Shown here piece by piece: positions 15,851-24,721 of a DNA stretch of 45,785 nucleotides. A model generated the notes under the pieces. The model was not told where the DNA came from. It made no database searches and saw nothing but the letters and a program-made list of their open reading frames with translations. Position 1 is the stretch's first letter. Each line of letters opens with the position of its first letter. The translations under genes and the position numbers were made by a program. The stretch is from Bacteroidetes bacterium HGW-Bacteroidetes-17 (lineage in GTDB: Bacteria > Bacteroidota > Bacteroidia > Bacteroidales > GCA-2711565): assembly GCA_002840985.1 (NCBI GenBank), contig PHDM01000008.1, forward strand, positions 1 to 45,785. Reading direction: 5' to 3'.

Positions 15851-16752
15851 AATTAACCGATCAGATTTATAAACTACGTGATTTAGCCCTGGAGTTTGTG
15901 CTTCCGGGCTTTGATGGCATCCCATTTAGTCGGGTACTTGGCTTCTATTTTAAGGGTTTAATTAAAGGGAGTATTAATCTCAGAGCTTCTGCAGTAGCTT
16001 TTAACTTTTTTATTGCATTATTCCCCTCTATTCTATTTTTTTTCACGATCATACCTTACTTACCTATCCCCCATTTTGATGACACTTTGTTCGCCTTGCT
16101 GGAAGATATCCTTCCCACTTCAACACATGAATTGGTAATTGGTACTGCCAATGACATTATCACACGACCAAGAGGTGGTTTGCTTTCATTTGGATTTTTT
16201 ATGGCCCTGTTTTTTTCAACAACAGGTATCAACAGCCTCATCGATGCATTTAATCAAACTTATCATACCATTGCCACCCGTTCATTTTTTAAGCAACAAC
16301 TGATCTCTGTTTTTCTGGTATTGATCCTATCATCTCTGGTTATAATAGGAATTGCGTTTCTGATCGGAGGAGATTCGCTCATCACTTATTTTGTTGAATT
16401 AGATTGGATTAAGAGTGGATTTAAATTACTGACTTTACAATTCACCAAATGGTTTATTACTATTATTGTATTCTTTTTTGCCATTTCATTCTTATATTAT
16501 TTAGGGCCGTCAAAAAAACAAAAATTTAGGTTCATTTCAGCCGGTGCAACACTTTCAACACTCCTGATTATCTTATTGGCATTCGGGTTTAATTATTATA
16601 TCGAAAACTTTTCAAAATACAATACACTCTATGGATCGATCGGAACCCTGATTATAATAATGCTCTGGATCTACTTTGTGGCAATGGTCATCCTGATTGG
16701 TTTTGATTTAAATGCGAGTATTTCTAATTTGAAAAAGATTAAAAAAGGTTAA
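15847..16752 (+). CDS. YihY/virulence factor BrkB family membrane protein
   Basis: A 301-residue integral membrane protein with about six helices. The segments IKGSINLRASAVAFNFFIALFPSILFFFTIIPYLP, LLSFGFFMALFFSTTGINSLIDAFNQTYH and YGSIGTLIIIMLWIYFVAMVILIGFDLNA are hallmarks of the YihY/BrkB family (once misnamed RNase BN). The function is unsettled; transport or envelope roles have been proposed. The start overlaps the nadC stop as ATGA, an arrangement often seen in Bacteroidetes. Confidence 0.93.
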   Translation: MKLTDQIYKLRDLALEFVLPGFDGIPFSRVLGFYFKGLIKGSINLRASAVAFNFFIALFPSILFFFTIIPYLPIPHFDDTLFALLEDILPTSTHELVIGTANDIITRPRGGLLSFGFFMALFFSTTGINSLIDAFNQTYHTIATRSFFKQQLISVFLVLILSSLVIIGIAFLIGGDSLITYFVELDWIKSGFKLLTLQFTKWFITIIVFFFAISFLYYLGPSKKQKFRFISAGATLSTLLIILLAFGFNYYIENFSKYNTLYGSIGTLIIIMLWIYFVAMVILIGFDLNASISNLKKIKKG

Positions 16753-16770
16753 GATTTGATTACTTTCGCA

Positions 16771-16795
16771 AAAAGAATGTTCTTTGTATTTTTTA
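16771..16795 (+). terminator. Weak candidate terminator after the nadC-yihY transcript
   Basis: AAAGAA-TG-TTCTTT can pair and is followed by GTATTTTTT, 20 bases after the stop of the YihY gene. The stem is short and AT-only, so this is a weak call. Confidence 0.3.
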
Positions 16796-16861
16796 GATGG
16801 GATAAAACCCTCTACACACATTATTATTGACTAAGCTTTTAATGATGTTCAAAGTACCTTG

Positions 16862-16927
16862 GTGCAACTCTGTATAATTTTTGTTCCACAAAGGACCTCA
16901 AAGTAAACGCAAAGTTTCACAGAGAAA
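16862..16927. repeat. Degenerate direct repeat, copy A, upstream of the GxxExxY gene
   Basis: Copy A contains AACTCTGTATAATTTTTGTT followed by CCACAAAGGACCTCAAAGTA and AACGCAAAGTT. It aligns by eye with copy B at 17017-17082 along its full length with roughly three quarters of bases identical. Confidence 0.65.
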
Positions 16928-17016
16928 ATTGGTTTATTAACCCTTTTAAATACTAATTCATCGTGATTTGAATATCTTGAGTTTATTTTACCTTTGAGCA
17001 ACTTGGTGTCTTCTTA

Positions 17017-17082
17017 GTGTAACTTTGTGTAATTTTTATTCCACGAAGAATCACAAAATGAACACAAAGTTCCAAAGAATAG
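17017..17082. repeat. Degenerate direct repeat, copy B, ending at the GxxExxY start
   Basis: Copy B contains AACTTTGTGTAATTTTTATT followed by CCACGAAGAATCACAAAATG and AACACAAAGTT, matching copy A. It runs into the first codons proposed by the ORF track for the GxxExxY gene, which is one reason to choose the later ATG. Confidence 0.65.
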
Positions 17083-17090
17083 AACTTATT

Positions 17091-17462
17091 ATGACTGAGA
17101 ATGAATTATCGAAAATTATAATTGGTTGCGCCATCGAGGTTCATAAACATTTGGGCCCGGGCTTATTGGAATCAGCTTATCAGGAATGTTTGTACTATGA
17201 ATTAAAACAATCAGGATTAAAGGTTCAAAAAGAGAAACCGATGCCTATCATTTATAAAGAGGTTAAACTTGACCATGGATATAGAATAGATTTGTTGGTT
17301 GAAGAAAAAGTAGTTGTTGAGATAAAAACTGTTGAAATCCTCAATGATGTTCATACTGCACAAATGTTGACTTATTTGAAATTGGGAAATTACAAACTTG
17401 GATTACTGCTTAATTTTCATGTCGCGATTCTAAAAAATGGCATTAAGAGATTGATAAATTGA
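17091..17462 (+). CDS. GxxExxY family protein
   Basis: A 123-residue protein (from the ATG at 17091) with the family signature GPGLLESAYQECLYYEL, preceded by IIIGCAIEVHKHLG and followed by YRIDLLVEEKVVVEIKTVEIL, HTAQMLTYLKL and GLLLNFHVAILKNGIKR. The DLLVEEKVVVEIKT segment has the D-(x)n-E-x-K layout of PD-(D/E)XK nuclease folds, so a nuclease-like function is possible but unproven. The track start 66 bases upstream lies in the repeat, and MTENELSKIIIG is the usual N-terminus. These genes often sit alone between housekeeping genes with drifted repeats around them, as here. Confidence 0.88.
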   Translation: MTENELSKIIIGCAIEVHKHLGPGLLESAYQECLYYELKQSGLKVQKEKPMPIIYKEVKLDHGYRIDLLVEEKVVVEIKTVEILNDVHTAQMLTYLKLGNYKLGLLLNFHVAILKNGIKRLIN

Positions 17463-17504
17463 AATGATTGCTTTAAAATAAAAATTAGCCTAAAAACCAC
17501 AAAC

Positions 17505-18482
17505 ATGAATTCGAATAAAATTACCTTTATTGGCTCAGGATCTATTGCTACTGCACTGGCAAATTCTGTCTCCTCAAAAATACCGGATAAAATCTATTTA
17601 TTATCCATTGAAGAAGAGGTTATTGAATCCATAAACACAGTCCACCGAAACAATAAATATTTCCCATTTATTCCTCTTAATCATAATATTGTTGCCACTT
17701 CAGATGTTAAAGTGCTTAAAGATAGCGATCTCATTTTTATCGCCCTGCCTTCCTCGGTAGTATTAAATTATATTCAAAAAAACAAAGACTCAATCAATGA
17801 AAAGGCGATTTTAATTAATCTGGCCAAAGGATTTGGCGACGATAGAAGAACAATAATACAAGGTCTCGAAGATATCACTAACAATCCACTTGCAACCTTA
17901 AAGGGACCAAGCTTTGCCAGAGACATTATTAATAACTTCCATACCGGTTTAACACTAGGCATGAACGATATCGACCTCGCACCACCCATCAAAGAATTAT
18001 TTAAAGGGACCAACATACACCTTGATTATTCTCAGGATATTCTTGGCGTTGAACTCATCAGCATACTTAAAAATATTTATGCCATTGTGATGGGGATTGT
18101 GGATGCACATTATAATTCGCCCAACCTGCGGTTTATGGTATTAACCAATGCTTTTCAGGAAATGCGCGGGATTTTGAAACAATTTGGCGGTAAAGAAGAA
18201 ACCCTATTCAACTATTGCGGTTTTGGTGATTTTGGCTTAACCGCTTTAAACGACCTTTCCAGAAACCGAACGATGGGATTATTGATAGGTAAAGGCTTTT
18301 TAACCAAAGACATTTCAGATCAGGTATTGCTGGAGGGCCGAATTGCCGTGAATGTTTTTTGTGAAGAAATCTCTAAAAAACATGCATTGGATAATTTCCA
18401 TATCATTTCCGAACTTTATAATGTTTTCTATAAAGAACAAAAGGTTACGACTTTTGTGAATTCGATTTTGAATAATAATTAA
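17505..18482 (+). CDS. gpsA: Divergent NAD(P)H-dependent glycerol-3-phosphate dehydrogenase
   Basis: A 325-residue enzyme with the GpsA layout: N-terminal Rossmann motif ITFIGSGSIATALA, ALPSSVVLNYI, NLAKGFGDD, the active-site stretch LKGPSFARDI, the catalytic-lysine helix ELISILKNIYAIVMGIVDAH and the C-terminal FGDFGLTALNDLSRNRTMG. GpsA makes glycerol-3-phosphate from dihydroxyacetone phosphate for phospholipids. The stretch after the catalytic lysine (HYNSPNLRFMVLTNAF) departs from the usual GdNxkAxlitRG pattern, so the enzyme may be a variant. It is 23 bases upstream of a flippase, so a role in polysaccharide modification, or simply lipid synthesis, is possible. Confidence 0.8.
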   Translation: MNSNKITFIGSGSIATALANSVSSKIPDKIYLLSIEEEVIESINTVHRNNKYFPFIPLNHNIVATSDVKVLKDSDLIFIALPSSVVLNYIQKNKDSINEKAILINLAKGFGDDRRTIIQGLEDITNNPLATLKGPSFARDIINNFHTGLTLGMNDIDLAPPIKELFKGTNIHLDYSQDILGVELISILKNIYAIVMGIVDAHYNSPNLRFMVLTNAFQEMRGILKQFGGKEETLFNYCGFGDFGLTALNDLSRNRTMGLLIGKGFLTKDISDQVLLEGRIAVNVFCEEISKKHALDNFHIISELYNVFYKEQKVTTFVNSILNNN

Positions 18483-18505
18483 GCTAATAAACCCATAGTA
18501 CAAAT

Positions 18506-19978
18506 ATGGATGAATTAATATCGAACAATCTTAAGCATAAGGCGGCTACAGGCATCATTTGGAAATTTCTTGATCAGGGAGGTAGGCAATTATTGCAGTT
18601 TATATCCCTGATTTATATTGCCCGGATTTTATTGCCCGATGACTATGGTTTAATTGGATTGATGACCATATTTATTGGAATTTCAATGGCCTTTATTGAT
18701 AGTGGATTTAGAGCGGCACTTATTCAAAAAGGGACCGGGGTGACACAGAATGATTATAATACTGTTTTTTACTTTAATATTGGGGTTAGTATTGTTTTTT
18801 ACTTATTAATTTTTTGGGGAGCCCCTTACATTTCCGAATTTTATAACGAACCCAGGCTCACGCTCATAGCCCGAGTTTTAGGACTCAACCTGATTTTATC
18901 GGCGATGGGAATGATCCATCTCGTTATTTTTGAAAAGCGCATCAATTTCAAAACCATTACCAAGCTAAATTTCATTTCCATTTTCATCTCCATTGTTATT
19001 GGGATAGGAATGGCGGCAAATGGGTTTGGAGTCTGGGCACTTGTTTCCATGCCCTTATCCGAAAATCTGATTAGAACCTTATTATTATGGATCATTAACA
19101 AATGGCGTCCTAATTTAAGTTTTAGCATTCAATCTTTTAAAGAATTATATTCAGTTGGATCTAAATTATTATTTGTTGGGATTCTTACGCTTGTAAATCA
19201 AAATTTCATTCCAATAGTTATTGGTAAACTCTTTACGATTTCAGATGTTGGATTTTTTACCCAGGCCCAAAGATTTCAAGGAAAGATAACCGAATTCATT
19301 TCCACTCCAATTCAAGGTGTTACGCTTTCTGTACAATCTATCATTAAAGATGATTTTCCACGATTAAAAAATGCAGTACGCACCAATGTAAAAATAACTG
19401 CTCTTTTTTCTTTTCCTGCCATCCTTGGCTTTATGATTATTGGAGAACCCTTTATTAAAATTTTCCTGACTGAAAAATGGATGCCAAGTCTGTTTTATCT
19501 TCATATGATTTCGCTAGCTGCATTGTTTTTGGTGCTTAGAGGTGCAACCAGCAGCTATGTTTTTCCGATTGGGAAAATAAATTTTATGGTTAGAATGACC
19601 ATTTTTTCTAATGTAGTTTTTTTGGCATTTTTAGGTGCGGCTATACTATTTCACTTAAGTCTCAAAATACTGGTAGCCTCAACCGTTCTTCACGAACTGA
19701 TTGTTTTTGTGGTATATTTCTATTTTTCCCGGCCTTTTATCGGATATAAGTTTAGGGAGGTTTTCATGGATGTGTTGCCTGCAACCGGGTTTTCAATAAT
19801 AATGGGAATATTGGTATATCTCATTCAAATTCAATTTGGCATTAATCTCCTTATATTTTTTATTCAAATATTCGTAGGCGCAATTGCCTATTTGCTATTA
19901 AACTACCTTTTTAATAAAAAAATGTTTAACGAAATATTGTCATTCGGGATGTCATTGGTATGGAAAAATAAAAATTAA
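18506..19978 (+). CDS. Wzx-type oligosaccharide flippase (polysaccharide transporter family)
   Basis: A 490-residue inner-membrane protein with about 12-14 hydrophobic helices. The N-terminal KAATGIIWKFLDQGGRQLLQFISLIYIARILLPDDYGLIGLMTIFIG and the downstream IDSGFRAALIQK and FFTQAQRFQGKI are typical of the PST/MATE-like polysaccharide transporters (the Wzx/TuaB branch), which flip lipid-linked oligosaccharides across the inner membrane. It is likely co-transcribed with gpsA and stands before the first polysaccharide operon. The partial protein at 44993 is a second member of the superfamily but looks different in sequence. Confidence 0.9.
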   Translation: MDELISNNLKHKAATGIIWKFLDQGGRQLLQFISLIYIARILLPDDYGLIGLMTIFIGISMAFIDSGFRAALIQKGTGVTQNDYNTVFYFNIGVSIVFYLLIFWGAPYISEFYNEPRLTLIARVLGLNLILSAMGMIHLVIFEKRINFKTITKLNFISIFISIVIGIGMAANGFGVWALVSMPLSENLIRTLLLWIINKWRPNLSFSIQSFKELYSVGSKLLFVGILTLVNQNFIPIVIGKLFTISDVGFFTQAQRFQGKITEFISTPIQGVTLSVQSIIKDDFPRLKNAVRTNVKITALFSFPAILGFMIIGEPFIKIFLTEKWMPSLFYLHMISLAALFLVLRGATSSYVFPIGKINFMVRMTIFSNVVFLAFLGAAILFHLSLKILVASTVLHELIVFVVYFYFSRPFIGYKFREVFMDVLPATGFSIIMGILVYLIQIQFGINLLIFFIQIFVGAIAYLLLNYLFNKKMFNEILSFGMSLVWKNKN

Positions 19979-20331
19979 ACAAGGTTAACGCCTAAATTAA
20001 ACATTACTAAAAAAAATAATTCAATATTAGCATAATATACATTCATTAATGTTATTTGCCGAATTTACATGAAGGCTTAATGGCTTTTGATACTAAAATA
20101 TTACTATTTTTGCTCATCATTAATTAGAAATGGATAGTAAAAAGATCCATTTTTAGATATTTTTTAATTTCAAATAATAACTTATTATTACGACTTCGTA
20201 TTATAGCAAGCTTTTAAATAAGTCAGGAAATAGGAAAGAAAAAAATTAATTTATTATATAATTAAGTATAAGTACTAAATTCCACTTACGAATATTTTTT
20301 CGATAAAAAGAATTTATAGTCATGCAATTCT
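19979..20331. other. 353-base AT-rich leader region before the polysaccharide operon
   Basis: The gap between the flippase and the SpsF-like gene is very AT-rich and contains no ORF of note. It holds one candidate promoter and leaves a long untranslated leader of about 210 bases. I see no UpxY-type antiterminator gene and no obvious riboswitch. Confidence 0.55.
20086..20112 (+). promoter_or_regulatory. Candidate promoter of the polysaccharide operon
   Basis: TTTG (20086-20089), 15 bases, then TATTTTTG (20105-20112) match the Bacteroidetes boxes, with the same spacer length as the candidate at 14453-14480. It lies about 220 bases before the first gene of the operon. Confidence 0.4.
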
Positions 20332-21021
20332 ATGATAACAAACAAAGCGGTAATAATACTTTCTAGGTTAGATTCGACAAGATTTCCAAATAAAGCATTA
20401 AAGAAACTTGGAAATAAAACACTGATAGAATGGTGCATTACTTCCTTGATGCCCCAAAAGCATTACAAAATTGTATTGGCAACAACTAACAGAGAAGTTG
20501 ATGATCCATTAATTGAAATTGCAAATAAATATGGAATTCAATTTTATCGCGGAGATTGTGATAATGTTGCACTAAGGGTAAAAAATTGTTTAGAACAATT
20601 TAAGATTGATATTTTTGCTAGGGTTAATGGTGATAGTCCTTTCCCTCAAAGAGAATTAATCGAAGAGGGATTTAAAAGATTAGAAATTGATAATCTCGAA
20701 TTTGTCACCAATTTAGCTGTAAGATCGTTCCCGTATGGTATTAGTGTTGAAATATTAAGGGCTCAAACATATTTGGATCATTATAAATATTTTCATTCAA
20801 ACACTCAAAAGGAACATATCACTTCTTATTTTTATGAAAACCTGAAAACATTTAATTTTCTTAATATCGATTATGGGAATTCAAATGATCATAATGTTAG
20901 GCTAGTGGTAGATACTCCAGAAGATTACCTTATAATCACACAAATTGCAGATGCATTAAGCCAAATAAACAATCCAACAACAGAAGATTTAGTCAAACTA
21001 TATAAAAAGATTACTGCATGA
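20332..21021 (+). CDS. SpsF-like cytidylyltransferase (acylneuraminate cytidylyltransferase family)
   Basis: A 229-residue nucleotidyltransferase. The N-terminal AVIILSRLDSTRFPNKALKKLGNKTLIEW is the nucleotide-binding loop of the SpsF/NTP_transf_3 group (R-x-D-S-x-R-x-P-x-K), followed by FYRGDCDNVALRV and FARVNGDSPF. The family activates ulosonic acids or related sugars with CMP. The SpsE-like (NeuB family) and SpsG-like genes in the same operon support a CMP-ulosonic acid. Its end overlaps the next start as ATGA. Which sugar is activated cannot be read from the sequence. Confidence 0.82.
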   Translation: MITNKAVIILSRLDSTRFPNKALKKLGNKTLIEWCITSLMPQKHYKIVLATTNREVDDPLIEIANKYGIQFYRGDCDNVALRVKNCLEQFKIDIFARVNGDSPFPQRELIEEGFKRLEIDNLEFVTNLAVRSFPYGISVEILRAQTYLDHYKYFHSNTQKEHITSYFYENLKTFNFLNIDYGNSNDHNVRLVVDTPEDYLIITQIADALSQINNPTTEDLVKLYKKITA

Positions 21022-22097
21022 TAAATATATATTGTATTCGACCTAAAGGTTTTAATATTGGAAATGATGTTATTTTTTTAGCATTAAAGCATTTTATTAG
21101 AAAATCGTTTCAACAGAATGTAAACCTAATTTCGCTTCCTGCCACCGGGAAATACGAGAGCCAAAGAAAATCAGGATTAACTTCGCAAACAGTATATGAA
21201 ATTAACCAATTTGGCCACGGTTTGATTATTGGTGGTGGTAATTTATATGAAAATGGCGAATTAGATGTTAACCCCACAGCTCTAAAAGCACTTGATGTGC
21301 CAATTATGGTATTTAGTTTGGCCCGTGGAAAAATTTACAACAAAAACTTAGAACTTGTTGACAGAACTGATGTAATGACAGATGACAAAATCAGCATGCT
21401 TAACAAGAAAGCATTTATTTCTCTTTCAAGAGATAAAGCTACAAAAGAATATATCGATAAATTAGGTTGCGAAAACATTCTTGGAGGCTGTCCAACCCTT
21501 TTTATGAATGAAATTCCTCAACACAATGTGCCAGTTAATGACTCTGATAAGACAGATGCACTTATTTCAATAAGAACTCCATCATTAATGAGTATTCCTG
21601 TTGTGAACCAATATGAAGTCAGAGGATTGATTCTTCAAATGATAGAAATATTAAAGCAAAAAGGTTATAATAAAATCAAACTCCTTTGCCATGATCATCG
21701 TGACATTCCGTTTGCTGCTACCTTTGAAGGTATCGACTATTTCTTTACCGAAGATGTATATACCTACTTATCATATTTAAAGAATACCCGATTAAATCTT
21801 ACTTTCAGGTTACATTCTTTTCTCCCCTGCCTTGCATATGATATCCCAGCCATTAAAATCAGTTATGATCAAAGAGCAATTAGTATGCTTGAAACTATTG
21901 GGATGCAGGATTGGAACATCAATCTTCTTAAAGATGATGTGCTCATGGAACTCACAAAAAGATTGGAATCACTTGATAAATTATCTGAGATGAAAGATAA
22001 ATTAATCTCCAATGAATGGCAAATACTCAAAAACACGATGGAAAAAAATTGCGCAAAGTTTGCAAATCAAATAATAGAAGATCAAAATTCTAAATAA
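21018..22097 (+). CDS. Polysaccharide pyruvyltransferase family protein
   Basis: A 359-residue protein with the layout of the polysaccharide pyruvyltransferase family: N-terminal RPKGFNIGNDVIFLALKHF, GHGLIIGGGNLYENGE, VFSLARGKI, LSRDKATKEYIDKLG and the C-terminal TFRLHSFLPCLAYDIPAIKISYDQR, where the RLHS stretch is near-invariant. These enzymes add pyruvate ketals to sugars from phosphoenolpyruvate, often placing a negative charge on surface glycans. The gene overlaps its neighbour upstream and ends one base before the NeuB-like gene. An alternative role as a plain glycosyltransferase-like protein remains possible. Confidence 0.85.
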   Translation: MINIYCIRPKGFNIGNDVIFLALKHFIRKSFQQNVNLISLPATGKYESQRKSGLTSQTVYEINQFGHGLIIGGGNLYENGELDVNPTALKALDVPIMVFSLARGKIYNKNLELVDRTDVMTDDKISMLNKKAFISLSRDKATKEYIDKLGCENILGGCPTLFMNEIPQHNVPVNDSDKTDALISIRTPSLMSIPVVNQYEVRGLILQMIEILKQKGYNKIKLLCHDHRDIPFAATFEGIDYFFTEDVYTYLSYLKNTRLNLTFRLHSFLPCLAYDIPAIKISYDQRAISMLETIGMQDWNINLLKDDVLMELTKRLESLDKLSEMKDKLISNEWQILKNTMEKNCAKFANQIIEDQNSK

Positions 22098-22098
22098 T

Positions 22099-23094
22099 AT
22101 GATAGAGCCTCAAATTATCGCAGAAATTGGGACAAACCATAATGGGAATTTGGATACTGCTATTAAACTCATTGATGTTGCGGTGAGTGCAAATGCAGAT
22201 TCAGTAAAACTGCAAATAATTAACACTGAAGGATTATACCTGCCAGGTATTTACGAATTTGGAAATTACGATATCAGAGAAGTCAGGGCCATGCGGGATC
22301 GATATAAATTGTTGGATAGTGATTATCAAAATTTGGCAAACTATTCATTAACAAAAAATATTTCCTTTTCTGCTTCTGTATTTGATTTAAAAGGATTAGC
22401 CTTGTTGATGAAGTTTAACCCCCCATATATTAAAATTGCGTCAACAGATCTTAATAATATTTCTTTTCTTCGAAAAGTTGCAGAAAAAGGAAAAAAAATT
22501 ATCATTTCTACAGGGATGTCAGAATTATCGGAAATTGAAAACACCATAAATGAAATCACCAAGACGGGCTTTAGTGACCTTGTTTTGATGCATTGTGTTT
22601 CAGCCTATCCAGCAAAATTAGAAAATATGAACCTAGGGTTTATTGGTATCCTCAAGTCACAATTCGGATTTCCTGTTGCATTATCAGATCATACTCAATC
22701 AAGTATTGCTGCTTGTTTAGCACTAACCAAAGAGGTTGTTTTTATTGAAAAACATATTACGTTAGATGTTAACCAGCATGGTTTTGATCATAAATATGCG
22801 GCTGAGCCAGAAGTTTTCAAACAATACGTTTATGATATAAAAAGAGCATACCAGGCGTTACAAGAACCAACTTCAAAACTGGCAGAAGATGAACAATATG
22901 TAAAAAAAAGAGCCAGACGTTCAATTTATGCTGCCAGAGATATTTTAATTGATGAGATCATTCAGGAAAAGGACCTTTTGATTGTTAGACCCTCAAACAT
23001 ATTAACCGCAGACAAATGTGATTTGGTTATAGGTAAAAAAGCAAAAACAAAAATTCAGCAATTTCAACCGTTATCTCTAGAACTGATCTACTAA
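22099..23094 (+). CDS. N-acetylneuraminate synthase family protein (NeuB/SpsE-like)
   Basis: A 331-residue enzyme with the NeuB fold: IIAEIGTNHNGNLDTAIKLI at the N-terminus, PYIKIASTDLNNISFL, KIIISTGMSELSEIE, LMHCVSAYPAKLENMNL, VALSDHTQSSIAACLA and FIEKHITLDVNQHGFDH. The C-terminus carries a short SAF (antifreeze-like) domain (RRSIYAARDI, IVRPSNIL). These enzymes condense phosphoenolpyruvate with an N-acylated six-carbon sugar to form nine-carbon ulosonic acids such as sialic, pseudaminic or legionaminic acid. The product here is unknown. It overlaps the SpsG-like gene by one base, giving a tight SpsF, pyruvyltransferase, NeuB, SpsG set. Confidence 0.9.
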   Translation: MIEPQIIAEIGTNHNGNLDTAIKLIDVAVSANADSVKLQIINTEGLYLPGIYEFGNYDIREVRAMRDRYKLLDSDYQNLANYSLTKNISFSASVFDLKGLALLMKFNPPYIKIASTDLNNISFLRKVAEKGKKIIISTGMSELSEIENTINEITKTGFSDLVLMHCVSAYPAKLENMNLGFIGILKSQFGFPVALSDHTQSSIAACLALTKEVVFIEKHITLDVNQHGFDHKYAAEPEVFKQYVYDIKRAYQALQEPTSKLAEDEQYVKKRARRSIYAARDILIDEIIQEKDLLIVRPSNILTADKCDLVIGKKAKTKIQQFQPLSLELIY

Positions 23095-24107
23095 TGAATC
23101 TATTAGTTATTTGTAAGGCATCAACTCAAATTGGTTTCGGTCATTTAATTCGATCTCGAACATTTGTTGAAAATGCCATAGAGGGAAATATGAATCTTGA
23201 CATAACCTTATGTATTATTGGTGATTCCTCATTAAAACTTCTACTAAAAAATCCAGCAATTACATTTTTATTTTACGAAGATGAGAATCAAATATTATTA
23301 ACAAAAAGTTATGATGCTATCATTTTCGATACCATTAATTTCAATAAATCCGTATTCGATAAGATAAGATTTAATGCAAAAAAAATAATTTCGTTATCAC
23401 CAGTATTTAATCTAATGCCTTTTGTTGATATATGTTTTAATAGGACTCAATACTGGGCAGAAGATATAGAGAAGTTAACTTTAAAAAAATATGGAGGATT
23501 TGAATATGCACTCATTCAAAGAAATTGCAATAGAATTCATTCAATAATATATAAATACGGGCTAGAAAAAAGATATTTTAATATAGCCATATCAATGGGG
23601 GGCGGAGATGCAGCAAATAAAACTTTAGAGGTAATCAAACAGATCAAAAACATCATTGAACCTTTCACATTCTGGATAATGCTTGGTGAAGGTTATTCTC
23701 ATTCATTTGATGAAATTGTAAATGAAATACGAAAAGTTAAAAAACACGAAATTATTCTTGCAAAAACCAACCATTCAATGTGGAATGTTTTAAGTAATAC
23801 TAGCCTTTTAATTACGACAAGTGGGATAACATCATATGAAGCTGCTTATGCGGGCTTGCCAACCATTACTTTTTATGACTATGACAATCAATGGTTCTTA
23901 TTAAAAGAACTTGTTGATACAAAACTTACCATTAATGGTGGCAAATTCTCAGATAATAGTATAAATAATCTAAGAAACATTTTAACTGATCTTTATCATG
24001 ACAGATCAGTATTATATGATATGCATAAGAGATCAAAAAAACAATTTGACAATGAGGCTGCAAATAGAATTATAAATATTATTAAAGAAGAGGTATTTAA
24101 AACATGA
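23094..24107 (+). CDS. SpsG/PseG-like nucleotide-sugar hydrolase or glycosyltransferase
   Basis: A 337-residue GT-B-like protein. The N-terminal ICKASTQIGFGHLIRSRTF corresponds to the G-x-GH-x-x-R loop of PseG and SpsG, and the C-terminal half has ISMGGGDAANKTLEVI, LLITTSGITSYEAAYAGLPTITFY and a late QWFLLKEL segment. PseG removes UDP from the amino-sugar precursor of pseudaminic acid before condensation; SpsG lies in spore-coat polysaccharide operons. In this operon such a hydrolase would feed the NeuB-like enzyme. The catalytic histidine and the GH-x-x-R motif are present. It overlaps hisH as ATGA. Confidence 0.8.
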   Translation: MNLLVICKASTQIGFGHLIRSRTFVENAIEGNMNLDITLCIIGDSSLKLLLKNPAITFLFYEDENQILLTKSYDAIIFDTINFNKSVFDKIRFNAKKIISLSPVFNLMPFVDICFNRTQYWAEDIEKLTLKKYGGFEYALIQRNCNRIHSIIYKYGLEKRYFNIAISMGGGDAANKTLEVIKQIKNIIEPFTFWIMLGEGYSHSFDEIVNEIRKVKKHEIILAKTNHSMWNVLSNTSLLITTSGITSYEAAYAGLPTITFYDYDNQWFLLKELVDTKLTINGGKFSDNSINNLRNILTDLYHDRSVLYDMHKRSKKQFDNEAANRIINIIKEEVFKT

Positions 24108-24721
24108 AAATTGGCATAATTGATTATGGATCGGGCAACTTCACATCTGTATGGAATGCCGTTGGATCTCTTTCAAAAGAAATTACAAGAATCACAAAAA
24201 AGGAAGACTTTAATGGTTGCTCGCATATTATATTACCTGGAGTTGGTGCATATGGTGCGGCAGCAAATAAAATTTTTTCGCTTGACTTGTACGACACTTT
24301 GCATAATCATGTTTTAAATAAAAAGGTGCCTTTTCTTGGAATTTGTGTTGGAATGCAATTATTATCAGAAAAAGGCTTTGAACATGGCGAGCACTCTGGT
24401 TTTGGATGGGTTAAAGGAAACGTAAAGGTTATCGAATTCCCTAATATGGAATTGCCTCTGCCTCATATGGGATGGAATAGCTTGACAAACATGAACAATT
24501 CACCTTTATTTAAGGACATTGAGAATGATGCAACTTTTTATTTTGTTCACAGTTATTTCTTACAGTTAGAAACAACGGAAATTAAAACGGTAAATGTAGA
24601 ATATGGAATAACATTTCCTGCTGCTCTTTCTCTCGAAAATATTCATGGAGTTCAATTTCATCCTGAAAAAAGTCAATTTTATGGAATGAAACTTCTGAAA
24701 AACTTTATTAAATTATGTTAA
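24104..24721 (+). CDS. hisH: HisH-type glutamine amidotransferase of the sugar-amidination cassette
   Basis: A 205-residue class I glutaminase with an intact triad: the nucleophile in FLGICVGMQLLSE and the His/Glu pair in GVQFHPEKSQFYG. In histidine synthesis HisH supplies ammonia to HisF. Here it lies between an SpsG-like gene and a HisF-like/WbuX pair, the arrangement known from P. aeruginosa B-band O-antigen (wbpG with hisH2/hisF2), Legionella and Campylobacter amidino-sugar loci. It is therefore likely to supply ammonia for converting a sugar acetamido group to acetamidino. No other histidine genes are nearby. It overlaps both neighbours by 4 and 7 bases. Confidence 0.9.
   Translation: MKIGIIDYGSGNFTSVWNAVGSLSKEITRITKKEDFNGCSHIILPGVGAYGAAANKIFSLDLYDTLHNHVLNKKVPFLGICVGMQLLSEKGFEHGEHSGFGWVKGNVKVIEFPNMELPLPHMGWNSLTNMNNSPLFKDIENDATFYFVHSYFLQLETTEIKTVNVEYGITFPAALSLENIHGVQFHPEKSQFYGMKLLKNFIKLC

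Larger units (their letters stand above)
16753..17090. other. 338-base gap before the GxxExxY gene
   Basis: The gap holds the weak terminator, the two degenerate repeat copies and AT-rich sequence between them. No further gene is visible. Confidence 0.6.
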
